DNA of 34,847 nt from the IMG/VR virus record IMGVR_UViG_3300026484_000463, positions 1 to 34,847 of that record. One strand, given 5' to 3'. Position 1 is the stretch's first letter. Each line of letters opens with the position of its first letter. The stretch comes from a virus. Below are positions 16,576 through 24,597 of this stretch, piece after piece. The position numbers and the translations under genes are program-made. The notes beneath the pieces are model-generated. The model did not search any database and was not told the DNA's origin. It was given only the letters and a program-made list of their open reading frames with translations.

Positions 16576-16666
16576 AGTCCTTGCAGTCATCACTGTTCTT
16601 GCCATTATAGGTGCTATCGCAGTAAACAAGATACCAGACAACACACAACACCATCGAACACATTAA
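16568..16666 (+). CDS. Short membrane peptide, 32 residues
   Basis: ATG 16568 overlaps the previous stop by eight bases and is preceded by GGGAGAAAAG. The sequence MFEVLAVITVLAIIGAIAVN is a single transmembrane helix followed by KIPDNT. The last six residues (HHRTH region) are read from repeat copy 2 out of frame, so the original C-terminus was replaced when the repeat joined here. Plausible as a gene because of coupling and the helix, but small. Confidence 0.5.
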   Translation: MFEVLAVITVLAIIGAIAVNKIPDNTQHHRTH

Positions 16667-16769
16667 AAAGTGTGTAGAGTTGCAGGAGCTGGTAAAAAAA
16701 GATGACATTGAAAATGAACACTAATTTAGGTATAATTGTCATACTTTAAAAAGAATTAAAGGAGAAGCT

Positions 16770-17317
16770 ATGTCAAAAGATATTAAATGGTATGCGAAAG
16801 CCTAATTTTTGGAGGACTTGTTGGTGTTGCATCTAGTTTTGCAGCATCCAAAGTCTTCCTCTCTTACACAAATTCAAAACTCCCCGTTATACTTACTTCT
16901 GATTGTCTTGTTGTTGATACAAATGAAAACGGCGACAAATATTTAGTTGTAAAAATTCTCAATAAAACAAAACACCCTATTTTAGATACAAAAGTTGAAC
17001 TTTTTGGAGTTACCTACCAAAACGAAGATCATTCCGTATCTACTCTTGATTCTTTATCATCAAACACTATACACTCCATACGAGAATATTCACCACACAA
17101 CAAAGAAAGACCAGATGCAATCTGGTTAGGACTAAAAGTAACAGATGAGATACTTAAAAAACTAAATAATTATGACAATATTAGAATAGAAATAACGACA
17201 AGAGAAAGTTTTTATAATACTTTTTTATCGCTTGATAAAACGCTATCTATTGACAAAATATGTGATGGCTACATATTTGAAAAAGGTGATGATATGACTT
17301 GCAGGAAAATAAGATAA
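16770..17317 (+). pseudogene. Membrane-anchored protein interrupted by a one-base frameshift
   Basis: The ATG at 16770 has a perfect AAAGGAG site, but its frame ends after 11 codons (MSKDIKWYAKA, TAA at 16803-16805). The adjacent frame is open to 17317 and continues naturally as SLIFGGLVGVASSFAASKVF (a signal anchor), then a beta-rich domain: VILTSDCLVVDTNENGDKYL, LDTKVELFGVTY, IRIEITTRESFYNTF. Adding one A to the GAAAG at about 16797 restores a single 183-codon gene. The alternative start ATG 16787 lacks a ribosome site. Could be a mutation, phase variation or a sequencing error. Function unknown. Confidence 0.68.
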
Positions 17318-17653
17318 TATCCTGCAAAAAAACAACATCACCATCGAGCACATTAAAAAGTGTAAAACTTGTCAAACTCAAAGTACACATCAAAAAAAAG
17401 TTGGAGTTAAAAACAATATTTGTTGAGGAGCAGTAGACCAAAAACTACTGCATTTTACGGGTGTTAGCTAATGCCTTGCCGAAGCAATCCCTAGCGTAAC
17501 GTCCGAAACGAACTCCGATGGTTTTATACCAGAAGAAGCTAACTTCTTGCCAAAATAATAACAAAATAAAAATAACACTTAGCTTACACTTAAAAGTTAG
17601 ATAGAGTAGAAAGCGAAAACGGGGCAAGTTCTCCACAAGCAAAAGCTCCAAAT
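17318..17653. other. Noncoding stretch with hairpins, possible structured RNA
   Basis: No convincing gene. It begins with repeat copy 3 (17339-17363). A hairpin GCAGTAG/CTACTGC with an 8-base loop lies at 17430-17451, followed by ATTTTA on plus, a weak terminator for the plus genes. From about 17455 to 17545 the DNA is richer in GC than its surroundings and has pairs such as GTTAGCT (about 17464) with AGCTAAC (about 17537) and AAGAAG-CTAA-CTTCTT near 17531-17546. An open minus frame (17445-17651) has no phage-like features and is not called. Confidence 0.45.
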
Positions 17654-17854
17654 TTACTGTTTTATATCCCCATATATAACACTCAACTCATCCAAAACCT
17701 TCTCATAGAGATTTTCTTTCATAATCTTCTCTATAGCCTGACCAATTCCTATAGAGTATTTCTCCATTACATAATAAATTACTCTTTCAGTTCTTAAAGC
17801 TACCGATGGCTTTGTTTTAATGTTCTCTCGTTTATCCCAAAAGTTTTTACTCAT
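17654..17854 (-). CDS. Small basic protein after terminase, unknown
   Basis: 66 residues from the ATG at 17854 (another ATG directly before it), GAGGAT upstream. The sequence KNFWDKRENIKTKPSVALRT continues into two helices, ERVIYYVMEKYSIGIGQAIEKIMKEN (quoted in part: VIYYVMEKYSIGIGQAIEKI), and an acidic end. It resembles a small helical DNA- or protein-binding module. It starts 10 bases after the terminase stop, so it belongs to the packaging operon. Not recognised. Confidence 0.75.
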   Translation of the reverse strand: MSKNFWDKRENIKTKPSVALRTERVIYYVMEKYSIGIGQAIEKIMKENLYEKVLDELSVIYGDIKQ

Positions 17855-17864
17855 CATCTATCCT

Positions 17865-19742
17865 CTAAAAGTTGCTCATATAGTCATCGTGTTCACTGTT
17901 TCTTACTCGCTTAGGTCTATTTTTTTGCTTTTTCTTCACAATAGACTCTCTCTGTAAGAAACGAATCCCAAGTAATTCGCCCAAAAATGTCGTATAAACA
18001 CCATCATCCCAGTAGTGGTTATCAGCTTTGCTTGTATTTTTTATCCAAGTCCACTTCTCTGCTCCCGTTTTTTGATTGATATCGCAATGTTTATGCTCAC
18101 TCGTCATCTGCTTAGCATAAAAAGCATCTGTTTCGCTATGCATACTAAATGTATTCTCACCCGTTTTTCCCTCTTTTTTGAGCAGTATTGATCGTTCTAT
18201 TTGAGCATGGAGCATATCTTTGAAGTATTCTGTGTCTATAACATAGAGTTTAAGCCCTGTTTTTATAGTCTCACCGTTGATGTCACGCTCAACATTGCTC
18301 ACTTTCCATGGAGAGTCCGGTTTGCCTGATGCCCCTTTGATTGGTACCGCTACATCAGAGTTCATCGCACAAAACTCATACACTTCATCTTTTTTAAAGC
18401 CTGAATCCACTGCAGCCATAGTGACTGCATAGACACTTCCTTTCTCACCGCTGTAACGTGTACGCATAATCTCCTCAAGCTCCGCCCAGCTCTCAGCACG
18501 TCCATATCGCACCGTATGTTTACCGGCACCATATTGAAGCGCTACGACCTTGTACCAAAAGTGATCGAGCTGAACATCTATGGCCATAACAAGAGCTGCT
18601 GTGTCATTTGGAACGACACCTGGTGCAACATTATTTTTTAGAAGCATAAAATCATCACTTGAAGTACTCTCAAACTTCTCTTCAAAAGGAAGTGCAAAGC
18701 GTGTATTGTATATGCGTCGTATGAGTGAAGTATCGCCGTTTATTTCGGCTTTTTTCGCTTTGAGGTACTCTCGCACTATGTGAACCCAACTTACCCAACC
18801 TAATGGCGCATAGAAGCTGTTGAGCTTGTATCCTTGATGATGATGCCCTGGATTATTTGCAATCCACTTCGCACCCTCTTCCTCGCTCATCATTTGAGTT
18901 TTTTGGTACTCCTCAATCAACCCTCCGCAATGTTCACACTTGTAACGCACATCGCTTAATAGCTCATAGTTCTCTTCATCATACTCAAACACAAAATGCA
19001 AATCATCTTCATTAAAATCAAATGTTATCATCTCGCTGCAGTGTGGACACGGCATGTTATATTCTCTCTGATCAGAGTCCTGGTACTCTCTGTCAATAAC
19101 TCCATTTTTATTTTTTGGCGTGGAGTTTATATATATTTTTCTATTTGGAAAAGCATCGGCACGGTTACGACCAAGGTCAACAGGACTCCCCTCACCCTCT
19201 ACATCTTCAGGAAAACGCTCAACATCATCAAGTATGACAAGTCTTGCAGAAAAAGAAGCAAATGATGCAGCAGAATTACTCCAACCAAGTGAAAACATAC
19301 CACCGTCAAACTCTTTTTCAAAACTCCCACCGGCATCATCTTTAGTTTTGGCGTCTTTAACTTTACGCATTACGGACGGAATAGACTTGATAGATGGTGT
19401 GAGCTTTGCTTTAGAGTGCTTGGAAGCGAGTTTCTCTGTCGGCATAATCATCTGTATCGGACACGGATATAAATCCATATAACAAAGAATTGCATTATTT
19501 GCCAATTCAGTGAACCCAAGCTGAGTCGCTTTTATAACCTTTACTTCTTGTACAGGACTTTGTGGAGAAAGAGCTTCCATAATTTCTTTAAGATATGGGG
19601 TTCTACTGGTTCTCCATCTCCCAGGCTCAGCTGAACTCTTTGACGGCAGCATTCTTTTTGCATCTGACCACTGGGCAACACTCATCAAAGGATCAGGCTT
19701 AATACCGAGTTTAAAAGCACTTACATACGGCATATCACTCAT
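17865..19742 (-). CDS. Terminase large subunit, GpA family
   Basis: 625 residues. N-terminal ATPase: QSPVQEVKVIKATQLGFTEL (modified Walker A ATQLGFTE), MIMPTEKLASKHSK, and Walker B RLVILDDVERFPEDVEGEG. A zinc knuckle follows, CPHC at about residue 240 and CEHC about 50 residues later. The C-terminal RNase-H-like nuclease part has VMAIDVQLDHFWYKVVAL, AAVDSGFKKDEVY, GIKGASG-like VPIKGASGKPDSPW and a final DDGVYTTFLGELLGIR. This is the lambda GpA/Mu-like type used for cos or headful packaging. The start overlaps the small subunit by eight bases. Confidence 0.96.
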   Translation of the reverse strand: MSDMPYVSAFKLGIKPDPLMSVAQWSDAKRMLPSKSSAEPGRWRTSRTPYLKEIMEALSPQSPVQEVKVIKATQLGFTELANNAILCYMDLYPCPIQMIMPTEKLASKHSKAKLTPSIKSIPSVMRKVKDAKTKDDAGGSFEKEFDGGMFSLGWSNSAASFASFSARLVILDDVERFPEDVEGEGSPVDLGRNRADAFPNRKIYINSTPKNKNGVIDREYQDSDQREYNMPCPHCSEMITFDFNEDDLHFVFEYDEENYELLSDVRYKCEHCGGLIEEYQKTQMMSEEEGAKWIANNPGHHHQGYKLNSFYAPLGWVSWVHIVREYLKAKKAEINGDTSLIRRIYNTRFALPFEEKFESTSSDDFMLLKNNVAPGVVPNDTAALVMAIDVQLDHFWYKVVALQYGAGKHTVRYGRAESWAELEEIMRTRYSGEKGSVYAVTMAAVDSGFKKDEVYEFCAMNSDVAVPIKGASGKPDSPWKVSNVERDINGETIKTGLKLYVIDTEYFKDMLHAQIERSILLKKEGKTGENTFSMHSETDAFYAKQMTSEHKHCDINQKTGAEKWTWIKNTSKADNHYWDDGVYTTFLGELLGIRFLQRESIVKKKQKNRPKRVRNSEHDDYMSNF

Positions 19743-20427
19743 GACTCAAACTCTCTAAAGCACTATTAATTTCTAGAGTTAGCTTATTTTGAATAGAAAA
19801 CTGATCATCATCTGCTGCTAAAATCGGCGCAAGACGAGCAGGAAGTGCAAGAAATGTATCTCGAACACCTTTAGCCATCTCAAAGGCTTCTCGCTGCACT
19901 TCATCAATACTGATAAGCTCCCCATTCATCTTCTTAAACTCAAGCTCTGCTTTTCTTCCAAGCCAGTACTCTTTTTCAGCTTTTGCAGCAGCCTGAGTAA
20001 CACCTCCTGGAATACTTGATTCCCAAATATCTTCATCTTCACTTGCACCTGCTGCCAATGCTTCTTTTTTGGCAACTTCTGCTTCATCTTTGAGCTTTTG
20101 TGCTTCCTTGTTTTCAGCCTCAATCTCTTGAGGTGTCATATCTGCAGCGGACTTATATGTGCCGGCTACATCAAGAAGCGTACTACTCTCCTTTTTTCGT
20201 TTCTGCTCATTGGCTATTCTCTGCGCATCACGAGTAGGATCCTTTGAATCTTCAATCGCTTGAAGTACTTCCCCATATTTAAAAAACTTCTTTGGTGAGT
20301 CAGTCTTAGTGTGATATGGAATTTTTCCATCTTTGACCATTTGTGAAAAGTATGATTTCGAGTATTTAATACCGGCTTCATCCTCAAGCATTTTTAAACA
20401 TCTAGCAGCAGTAATGAGATCTAACAT
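19735..20427 (-). CDS. Terminase small subunit (Nu1-like)
   Basis: 230 residues. Residues 1-55 are a winged-HTH-like part (LITAARCLKMLEDEAGIKYS, YFSQMVKDGKIPYHTK, FFKYGEVLQAIEDS) that would bind the packaging site. The middle is a long K/E/A-rich helix. Residues 150-210 have AKAEKEYWLGRKAELEFKKM and RDTFLALPARLAPILAADDD, the usual Nu1/DNA-packaging pattern. It directly precedes the GpA-like large subunit with overlapping stop and start. Confidence 0.88.
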   Translation of the reverse strand: MLDLITAARCLKMLEDEAGIKYSKSYFSQMVKDGKIPYHTKTDSPKKFFKYGEVLQAIEDSKDPTRDAQRIANEQKRKKESSTLLDVAGTYKSAADMTPQEIEAENKEAQKLKDEAEVAKKEALAAGASEDEDIWESSIPGGVTQAAAKAEKEYWLGRKAELEFKKMNGELISIDEVQREAFEMAKGVRDTFLALPARLAPILAADDDQFSIQNKLTLEINSALESLSHE

Positions 20428-20576
20428 CTAAAACTCCAATCCTCTGCAAACCCCTAAAGTAAGAAGTTTACAGAACATTTTAAAATAAAAAGTGAAGCAA
20501 GTTGAAACCAAAGAAACTACACGCTTTCTGCGAGTGCATAGCCCCGTAGAGCTCTCTTCTTGTAGAAGGACCCACT

Positions 20577-21155
20577 TCATTTTACTTTGCCTATGTAGTA
20601 GTTGAAGTTTTGAGCAAAGATTCTGTTTGCATTTTCACCTGCATACTTTTGCATCTCATCCACTCCTACCTTTTCAAACATCTTTGATGGTCCTACTGTG
20701 TTGAGTCTCTTTATCTTATCTTTACCTGTACTGCTCTTCACTCCAATAACTCTCTCAAATATACCAATGTTTCCACTCTTGCCTCTCATAATAAATGCAT
20801 GTCTTAAGCGATGAACACCCGATTGCTTAAGTATCTTTACTCTTACTGGTTTACCTTTGGCTCTTTTGCCAAGCTTAGGGGATTTTTCTCCATACAAAAA
20901 GTGAAACAAAGATACACTGCGACTTCTAACGCTGAGTCGTGCTTCTAAGTTGTTTCCGCTGGATCTTCTTACACTGATGTAGTTGTTAAGTTGTCTTGCC
21001 TTAATAGCATATCGCTCACGCACTTTTCTTGTTGCCTGTGTTTTTCCTCTTGTCATTAGGTCATTAAGCGTTCTGTTCATAGCTTTTTGTGCTATATCTG
21101 GTCTTAGTGTTGCTAATGCTTTGTCTATTCCTTGGATGTCAACAGTTACAATCAT
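20577..21155 (-). CDS. Prophage minor tail protein Z (GpZ-like)
   Basis: 192 residues. IDKALATLRPDIAQKAMNRT, RGKTQATRKVRERYAIKARQ and the RSRSVSLFHFLYGEK stretch match the minor tail protein Z family, as does GVHRLRHAFIMRGKSGNIGI. The family acts at the head-tail junction. It is placed apart from the tail genes, between the replication initiator and the terminase operon, with a 150-base gap before the terminase start that may hold a promoter. Overlaps the initiator gene by four bases. Confidence 0.87.
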   Translation of the reverse strand: MIVTVDIQGIDKALATLRPDIAQKAMNRTLNDLMTRGKTQATRKVRERYAIKARQLNNYISVRRSSGNNLEARLSVRSRSVSLFHFLYGEKSPKLGKRAKGKPVRVKILKQSGVHRLRHAFIMRGKSGNIGIFERVIGVKSSTGKDKIKRLNTVGPSKMFEKVGVDEMQKYAGENANRIFAQNFNYYIGKVK

Positions 21156-21976
21156 GACAACACCTCCATAAATTCTATTTTGTGATTTTTCAAAAAGTCA
21201 ATATATTTGCCATATTCAATTCTATATGCTTTACCATCAGCTGTCTTTAGTGTTTCATTCTCATAATTCCCCTCAAAGATTCCAAGCTCACTTATGACTT
21301 TTATCTTCTTTGGTAAATAAGCAAAATAGATATCGTTGTCTATAAATTTCTTAAACCCTTGAATTTTTTCTTGTTTATTGAGATTTACAGACTTGACATA
21401 TTCTTTATAAGCTTTTACAAGTACTTTTATATTTAAATATTTTTTAACTCTTTTATAACTTTTATAGACTTCATCTTTTTTACCTACATACTTACCTGCT
21501 ATAAATCTCAACTCACTGTAATAGATATTGAACTCTCCATCAGTTGCACACTCTCCATTAACTTCATCACCGCCCCCAACAACAATACTTAGATTAAAAT
21601 CTTCGTTCGGCTCCCGTTTTTCTTCCGTTTTATCAATTCTCTGAACTCCCTTATTTTTGGGATGTGTAGAGTTTTGTTGTGTTCTTTTTTCGTTCGGTAA
21701 TCGTTCGGCTTGATTTTTTGCATAAGAATAGTGCTGTTTATTTCTGATAGCCCAGTGAGAGATAAAAAGCTGACACTCTTTGTTAAACTCATCTACCCAA
21801 GCATAAGCGGTACTCTTGCTAACTTCCCAGCTCTTTGCATAAAAACCATATGAGTGGTGTTCATCACACTCCATATCGTTGAAGTATTCCATAAACGCAC
21901 GAGACTTCTTTCTTTTTCCCGTGCGTTTTAACTCGCTTACATAATCCATCGGCATTAATACATAATTCATTCTCAT
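21152..21976 (-). CDS. Phage replication protein with HTH (initiator/organiser)
   Basis: 274 residues. The N-terminal domain (YVLMPMDYVSELKRTGKRKK, FYAKSWEVSKSTAYAWVDEF) is a winged-helix with recognition helix SKSTAYAWVDEF. Residues 85-130 are a polar linker. The C-terminal half is basic and helical (KYVGKKDEVYKSYKRVKKYL, EKIQGFKKFIDNDIYF). This resembles replisome organisers that load the helicase at the phage origin, which fits its neighbour, a RepA-like helicase, overlapping by four bases. The family name is not certain. Confidence 0.72.
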   Translation of the reverse strand: MRMNYVLMPMDYVSELKRTGKRKKSRAFMEYFNDMECDEHHSYGFYAKSWEVSKSTAYAWVDEFNKECQLFISHWAIRNKQHYSYAKNQAERLPNEKRTQQNSTHPKNKGVQRIDKTEEKREPNEDFNLSIVVGGGDEVNGECATDGEFNIYYSELRFIAGKYVGKKDEVYKSYKRVKKYLNIKVLVKAYKEYVKSVNLNKQEKIQGFKKFIDNDIYFAYLPKKIKVISELGIFEGNYENETLKTADGKAYRIEYGKYIDFLKNHKIEFMEVLS

Positions 21977-23211
21977 ATCAGTGTAGCCTCTATTTTAGGT
22001 TCAACATAGTCTGTGTACACAGTCTCAACAACACGTGCACTCTTCTTTGGTGTTATCTCTCTTTGCACTTTGTAGTCATTTAAGAGTCGTATAACGCCGT
22101 AATTGTCTTTGGTAAGCATAAACTCTCTCATGTGTGCATTATCCATATCTAACGCACCTGTGTGCTTGTTGGTGTATATCTTGTCTATCTGGTACACAGT
22201 TCTTGCAGCATCCACAAAAGCCCCTGCCCCTCGTGCACTGCTTCTCATGCTGTCGTCTTTGTTTTTCTTTGAGTGGTGTAGAAATACTATGCATATATTC
22301 TCTTCACTTGCCCAGTCCATAAAAGGCTGCATAAACATTCTAGCTTGAGAGTTGTCATTCTCATCTCCACCATAAAACGCCAGGAGTGGATCTATAACAA
22401 CAAGGTCATATCCTGCAAAGTTTTTACGGATCTTGTAGAAGTTTGAGTGAGAAAATTTCTTGTTTTGTATGAGTTGGATAGGAATTTTGTTTACAACATC
22501 AACACCACGCACATCAAAGACACTGTGAAGTATATCTTCACATATGCTTTTTGCACGCTTCTTAGACTCATAGATAGGGTCTTCACTAAGCCACACTACA
22601 CTCTTGTGATGGGAGTTGCGTGAGTGTCTTATTGCCATCTGTAATGCTGTCCAGCTCTTACCTGTTCCACCAGGTGCCACAACAAGGCTAACAGTTCCAC
22701 GAGGAAGTGGCAGCCACTCTTTGAGTATAAACTCTGTCTCACCATCTGGAGCATCTAGCAGCGAAGAGATATTAAACTCATCAGATGATAGATTCATATC
22801 TATGATGTTTTTTGTAGTAACTTCAGCATAGTTTATAGCTTCTGTGACCTCCTGGAACTCTTCGTTTATAAGATGAACTCCTAGGTTATGAAGTGCACGG
22901 AACTGTGAGAGCTTCTTTATCTCTTCGATATATGGAGAAAGATTTGCTACAGGGTTGACCATCATTACATCTAACATGGCCATTTCATCAAAAGTCTTAG
23001 CAGCGAGCATGCGACCTTTGATGAACTCTTCATCTATCGGTTTATCATCAGCCTCAAGGTCCATAATCGTTTTAAAGATATTTCCAAATGCAGGAAGATA
23101 GAAGTCTTCATATTTTAAAGAGTGTCCATACCTCTGTATAAGCTCAGGTTGAAATATGAAAGAAGAAAGAATTGTTTTTTCATATGCAGTATTGTATTTT
23201 ATATTACTCAT
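21973..23211 (-). CDS. Replicative helicase, RepA/DnaB-like AAA ATPase
   Basis: 412 residues from ATG 23211, with GAGGTGAG nine bases upstream and an ATGAGTAA overlap with the previous gene; the longer reading lacks a site. Residues 1-110 are a DnaB N-terminal-like helical domain (EKTILSSFIFQPELIQRYGH). The ATPase has Walker A VVAPGGTGKSWTALQMA (about residue 180), Walker B DLVVIDPLLAFYGG and VFLHHSKK. It matches RepA-like hexameric helicases (AAA_25). It would unwind phage DNA, loaded by the adjacent HTH protein. Confidence 0.92.
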   Translation of the reverse strand: MSNIKYNTAYEKTILSSFIFQPELIQRYGHSLKYEDFYLPAFGNIFKTIMDLEADDKPIDEEFIKGRMLAAKTFDEMAMLDVMMVNPVANLSPYIEEIKKLSQFRALHNLGVHLINEEFQEVTEAINYAEVTTKNIIDMNLSSDEFNISSLLDAPDGETEFILKEWLPLPRGTVSLVVAPGGTGKSWTALQMAIRHSRNSHHKSVVWLSEDPIYESKKRAKSICEDILHSVFDVRGVDVVNKIPIQLIQNKKFSHSNFYKIRKNFAGYDLVVIDPLLAFYGGDENDNSQARMFMQPFMDWASEENICIVFLHHSKKNKDDSMRSSARGAGAFVDAARTVYQIDKIYTNKHTGALDMDNAHMREFMLTKDNYGVIRLLNDYKVQREITPKKSARVVETVYTDYVEPKIEATLI

Positions 23212-23458
23212 TATGCTCACCTCGTTGGTTTTGCATATTGAGGTAGTACTTTTTAAACTTTCCGCCTTTATCACTTGGCATCTCATCAGAGTGTATCTGC
23301 CACCCTTGGCGTCTAAGCTCACTTATCTTATTTCTAAGGTTCAACTCTCCCCATATCTCTACAGCCTCTAATGCAGTAATGCTTTTACCTGTTTTTAAGT
23401 ACTCTAAAACTGTTTGTACCATAGAGCGATGTTTTTGTGTTCGTAGTGCTTTACCCAT
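23204..23458 (-). CDS. Winged-HTH protein at the head of the replication genes
   Basis: 84 residues. VQTVLEYLKTGKSITALEAV, LNLRNKISELRRQGWQIHSD and the charged C-terminus match the HTH_39 type common in phage replication operons. ATG 23458 has AGGAG six bases upstream; in the mRNA that site pairs with an upstream AACTCCTAT (see the hairpin entry), so translation may be regulated. First gene of the initiator-helicase group, overlapping the helicase start. Confidence 0.85.
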   Translation of the reverse strand: MGKALRTQKHRSMVQTVLEYLKTGKSITALEAVEIWGELNLRNKISELRRQGWQIHSDEMPSDKGGKFKKYYLNMQNQRGEHNE

Positions 23459-23462
23459 ATCA

Positions 23463-23519
23463 AACTCCTATGTTTGAGCCTTTGTAGTGCCTGCTGACTC
23501 TCAAAAGTCAATAGGAGTT
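23463..23519 (-). promoter_or_regulatory. RBS-sequestering hairpin before the winged-HTH gene
   Basis: On the minus-strand mRNA, AACTCCTAT (23519-23511) pairs perfectly with ATAGGAGTT (23471-23463), which contains the AGGAG ribosome site. Inside it TTTGAG (23505-23500) pairs with CTCAAA (23478-23473). The nested stems would hide the ribosome site in the folded form. Confidence 0.6.
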
Positions 23520-23557
23520 GCGCGAAATACAGCCAACAGACACAACAAAAGGTATTT

Positions 23558-23587
23558 ATTTGAGCACAAAAGCATCTATGGTATAAT
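23558..23587 (+). promoter_or_regulatory. Promoter of the 74-residue plus-strand gene
   Basis: TTGAGC, 16-base gap, then TATAAT at 23582-23587 with TGG before it (extended -10). A start near 23594 would give a leader of about 97 bases. The leader has GGGTAAGTAGC (23615-23625) pairing with GCTACTTATCC (23643-23653), eleven pairs with one G-U. Confidence 0.7.
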
Positions 23588-23614
23588 CACAGTTCGCCTT
23601 TGTGCGACTTTTTT

Positions 23615-23653
23615 GGGTAAGTAGCTCGGTCGTCAAACTTTCGCTACTTATCC
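23615..23653 (+). promoter_or_regulatory. Leader hairpin of the 74-residue gene
   Basis: Eleven-pair stem with one G-U and a 17-base loop, lying between the promoter at 23582 and the ATG at 23691. There is no T-run after it, so it is not a simple terminator. It may stabilise the mRNA or bind a regulator. Confidence 0.55.
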
Positions 23654-23690
23654 ACTCTATAAACCAATTCAGAAGAAAAGGCTTAATAAA

Positions 23691-23915
23691 ATGGACTATA
23701 TTTATAACACTGAATTTGGAATTTTTAAAATCTCAAAAAACTCTTACGATAACCGATATTCCCTGCATATTAATGATGAATGTTTAGGCTCATATCCAAC
23801 ACCACAACAAGCCGCAGATGATGTTTTCATGTGTGCGACTGGCTTTGATGATTGGGACAACCAGATTTCTGTCGACAATCCGATTGACTTAACAGAGTGG
23901 ACAAAACAAAAATAG
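23691..23915 (+). CDS. Small acidic protein, plus-strand prophage cargo gene
   Basis: 74 residues, with AGAAGAAAAGG before the ATG. Core YSLHINDECLGSYPTPQQAA, then DDVFMCATGFDDWDNQ, a conserved small domain of unknown role that I know from many proteobacterial proteins ('ECLGSY..P..AADDV...TG.D.WD'). It is read opposite to the early operon, has its own promoter and overlaps the next minus gene by 89 bases at its end. Likely expressed in the lysogen. Confidence 0.8.
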   Translation: MDYIYNTEFGIFKISKNSYDNRYSLHINDECLGSYPTPQQAADDVFMCATGFDDWDNQISVDNPIDLTEWTKQK

Positions 23916-24099
23916 CATTTTCAAGTCTTTGTATATGCTCTCTTTGTATACGTTGATTTTGTCGCTTAATATCATAAGACACCATCATAATTCCATTCTC
24001 AAGAAGTTTTTTATATTTTTTACGACCTATAATCTCTATAGTTTTTTGAGTATGAACATCTTGTCTGTCTATATATCTTTGTGGTAATGGTTTTGCCAT
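23827..24099 (-). CDS. Small basic early protein, unknown
   Basis: 90 residues. MAKPLPQRYIDRQDVHTQKT, EIIGRKKYKKLLENGIMMVS and RQNQRIQREHIQRLENAIFV are basic and helical, likely nucleic-acid-binding. GAGGAG stands 7-8 bases before the ATG. Its last 30 codons overlap the end of the plus gene at 23691-23915 and lose character there (SGCPNHQSQSHT), so the functional part is the first 60 residues. Four bases after the CII-like gene. Confidence 0.7.
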   Translation of the reverse strand: MAKPLPQRYIDRQDVHTQKTIEIIGRKKYKKLLENGIMMVSYDIKRQNQRIQREHIQRLENAIFVLSTLLSQSDCRQKSGCPNHQSQSHT

Positions 24100-24102
24100 A
24101 AC

Positions 24103-24597
24103 CTACTCCTCCTCAGTAGCCAGATGCAACACCATATCTTTAAGCCTTGCATTTGCTTTTTGAGCTTCTTCGATCTCTTTGAGTATCAATGCTCTCTCAT
24201 CTTCATCGATGATTCCATCAGCCATAGAGTTTTTAACTACACGAAACACATCAGAGTTTTCCATGTTTGCAACATCTACAAGCAGATTAATGTCAGCTAC
24301 ATCTGCTTTCTCGACACTCTTTTTTACAAGTACCATATCAAACAGCTCTGCAATGTACTCTAAAGCCGACAAATCGCCTGTAAGCTCCATAAAGTGTATA
24401 AACTCACTGAGTGTCATGTCGTTTTCAGCTTTTGCAGGTTTGAGTTTGTTTGAGAGTGTTCCCTCAGTGAGTCCCAACTCATTTGCTACATCATTAAAGC
24501 TAAGACCCAACTCTTTACGGTTGAGTGTGATACTTCGGCGAATCAAACTGCAGAGCTTTGACTCTTTTGGTCGTTTATTATGCATATAATCTCTCAT
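24103..24597 (-). CDS. CII-like phage regulatory protein
   Basis: 164 residues. Residues 8-55 include an HTH: KLCSLIRRSITLNRKELGLS, FNDVANELGLTEGTLSNKLK. It continues with a helical domain (LSEFIHFMELTGDLSALEYI) and an acidic C-terminal coiled coil. The pattern is that of the phage CII / CP76-like regulators found after Cro in early operons, which control lysogeny promoters. ATG 24597 has AAGGAAG upstream. Located downstream of the Cro-like gene, as in lambda. Confidence 0.82.
   Translation of the reverse strand: MRDYMHNKRPKESKLCSLIRRSITLNRKELGLSFNDVANELGLTEGTLSNKLKPAKAENDMTLSEFIHFMELTGDLSALEYIAELFDMVLVKKSVEKADVADINLLVDVANMENSDVFRVVKNSMADGIIDEDERALILKEIEEAQKANARLKDMVLHLATEEE

Larger units (their letters stand above)
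16277..17363 (+). repeat. Three copies of the HTH gene 3' end bracketing cargo genes
   Basis: A 48-base block starting CACCATCGAACACATTAAAA occurs at 16277-16324 (inside the intact HTH gene) and 16649-16696 with one mismatch. A 25-base version occurs at 17339-17363. Copy 2 is still open in the HTH frame and reads ...ELVKKDDIENEH to a TAA at about 16722, a different natural C-terminus. Between copies 1 and 2 lie two small membrane-protein genes. Between 2 and 3 lies the frameshifted anchored protein. Confidence 0.85.

Noticed and set aside
17450-17560. tRNA-like sequence
   Set aside because: No seven-pair acceptor stem and no GTTCRA T-loop.
17445-17651. Minus-strand frame of 68 codons after terminase
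   Set aside because: Aromatic- and leucine-rich sequence without phage family features, ending in a GC-richer stretch with hairpins. More likely noncoding.
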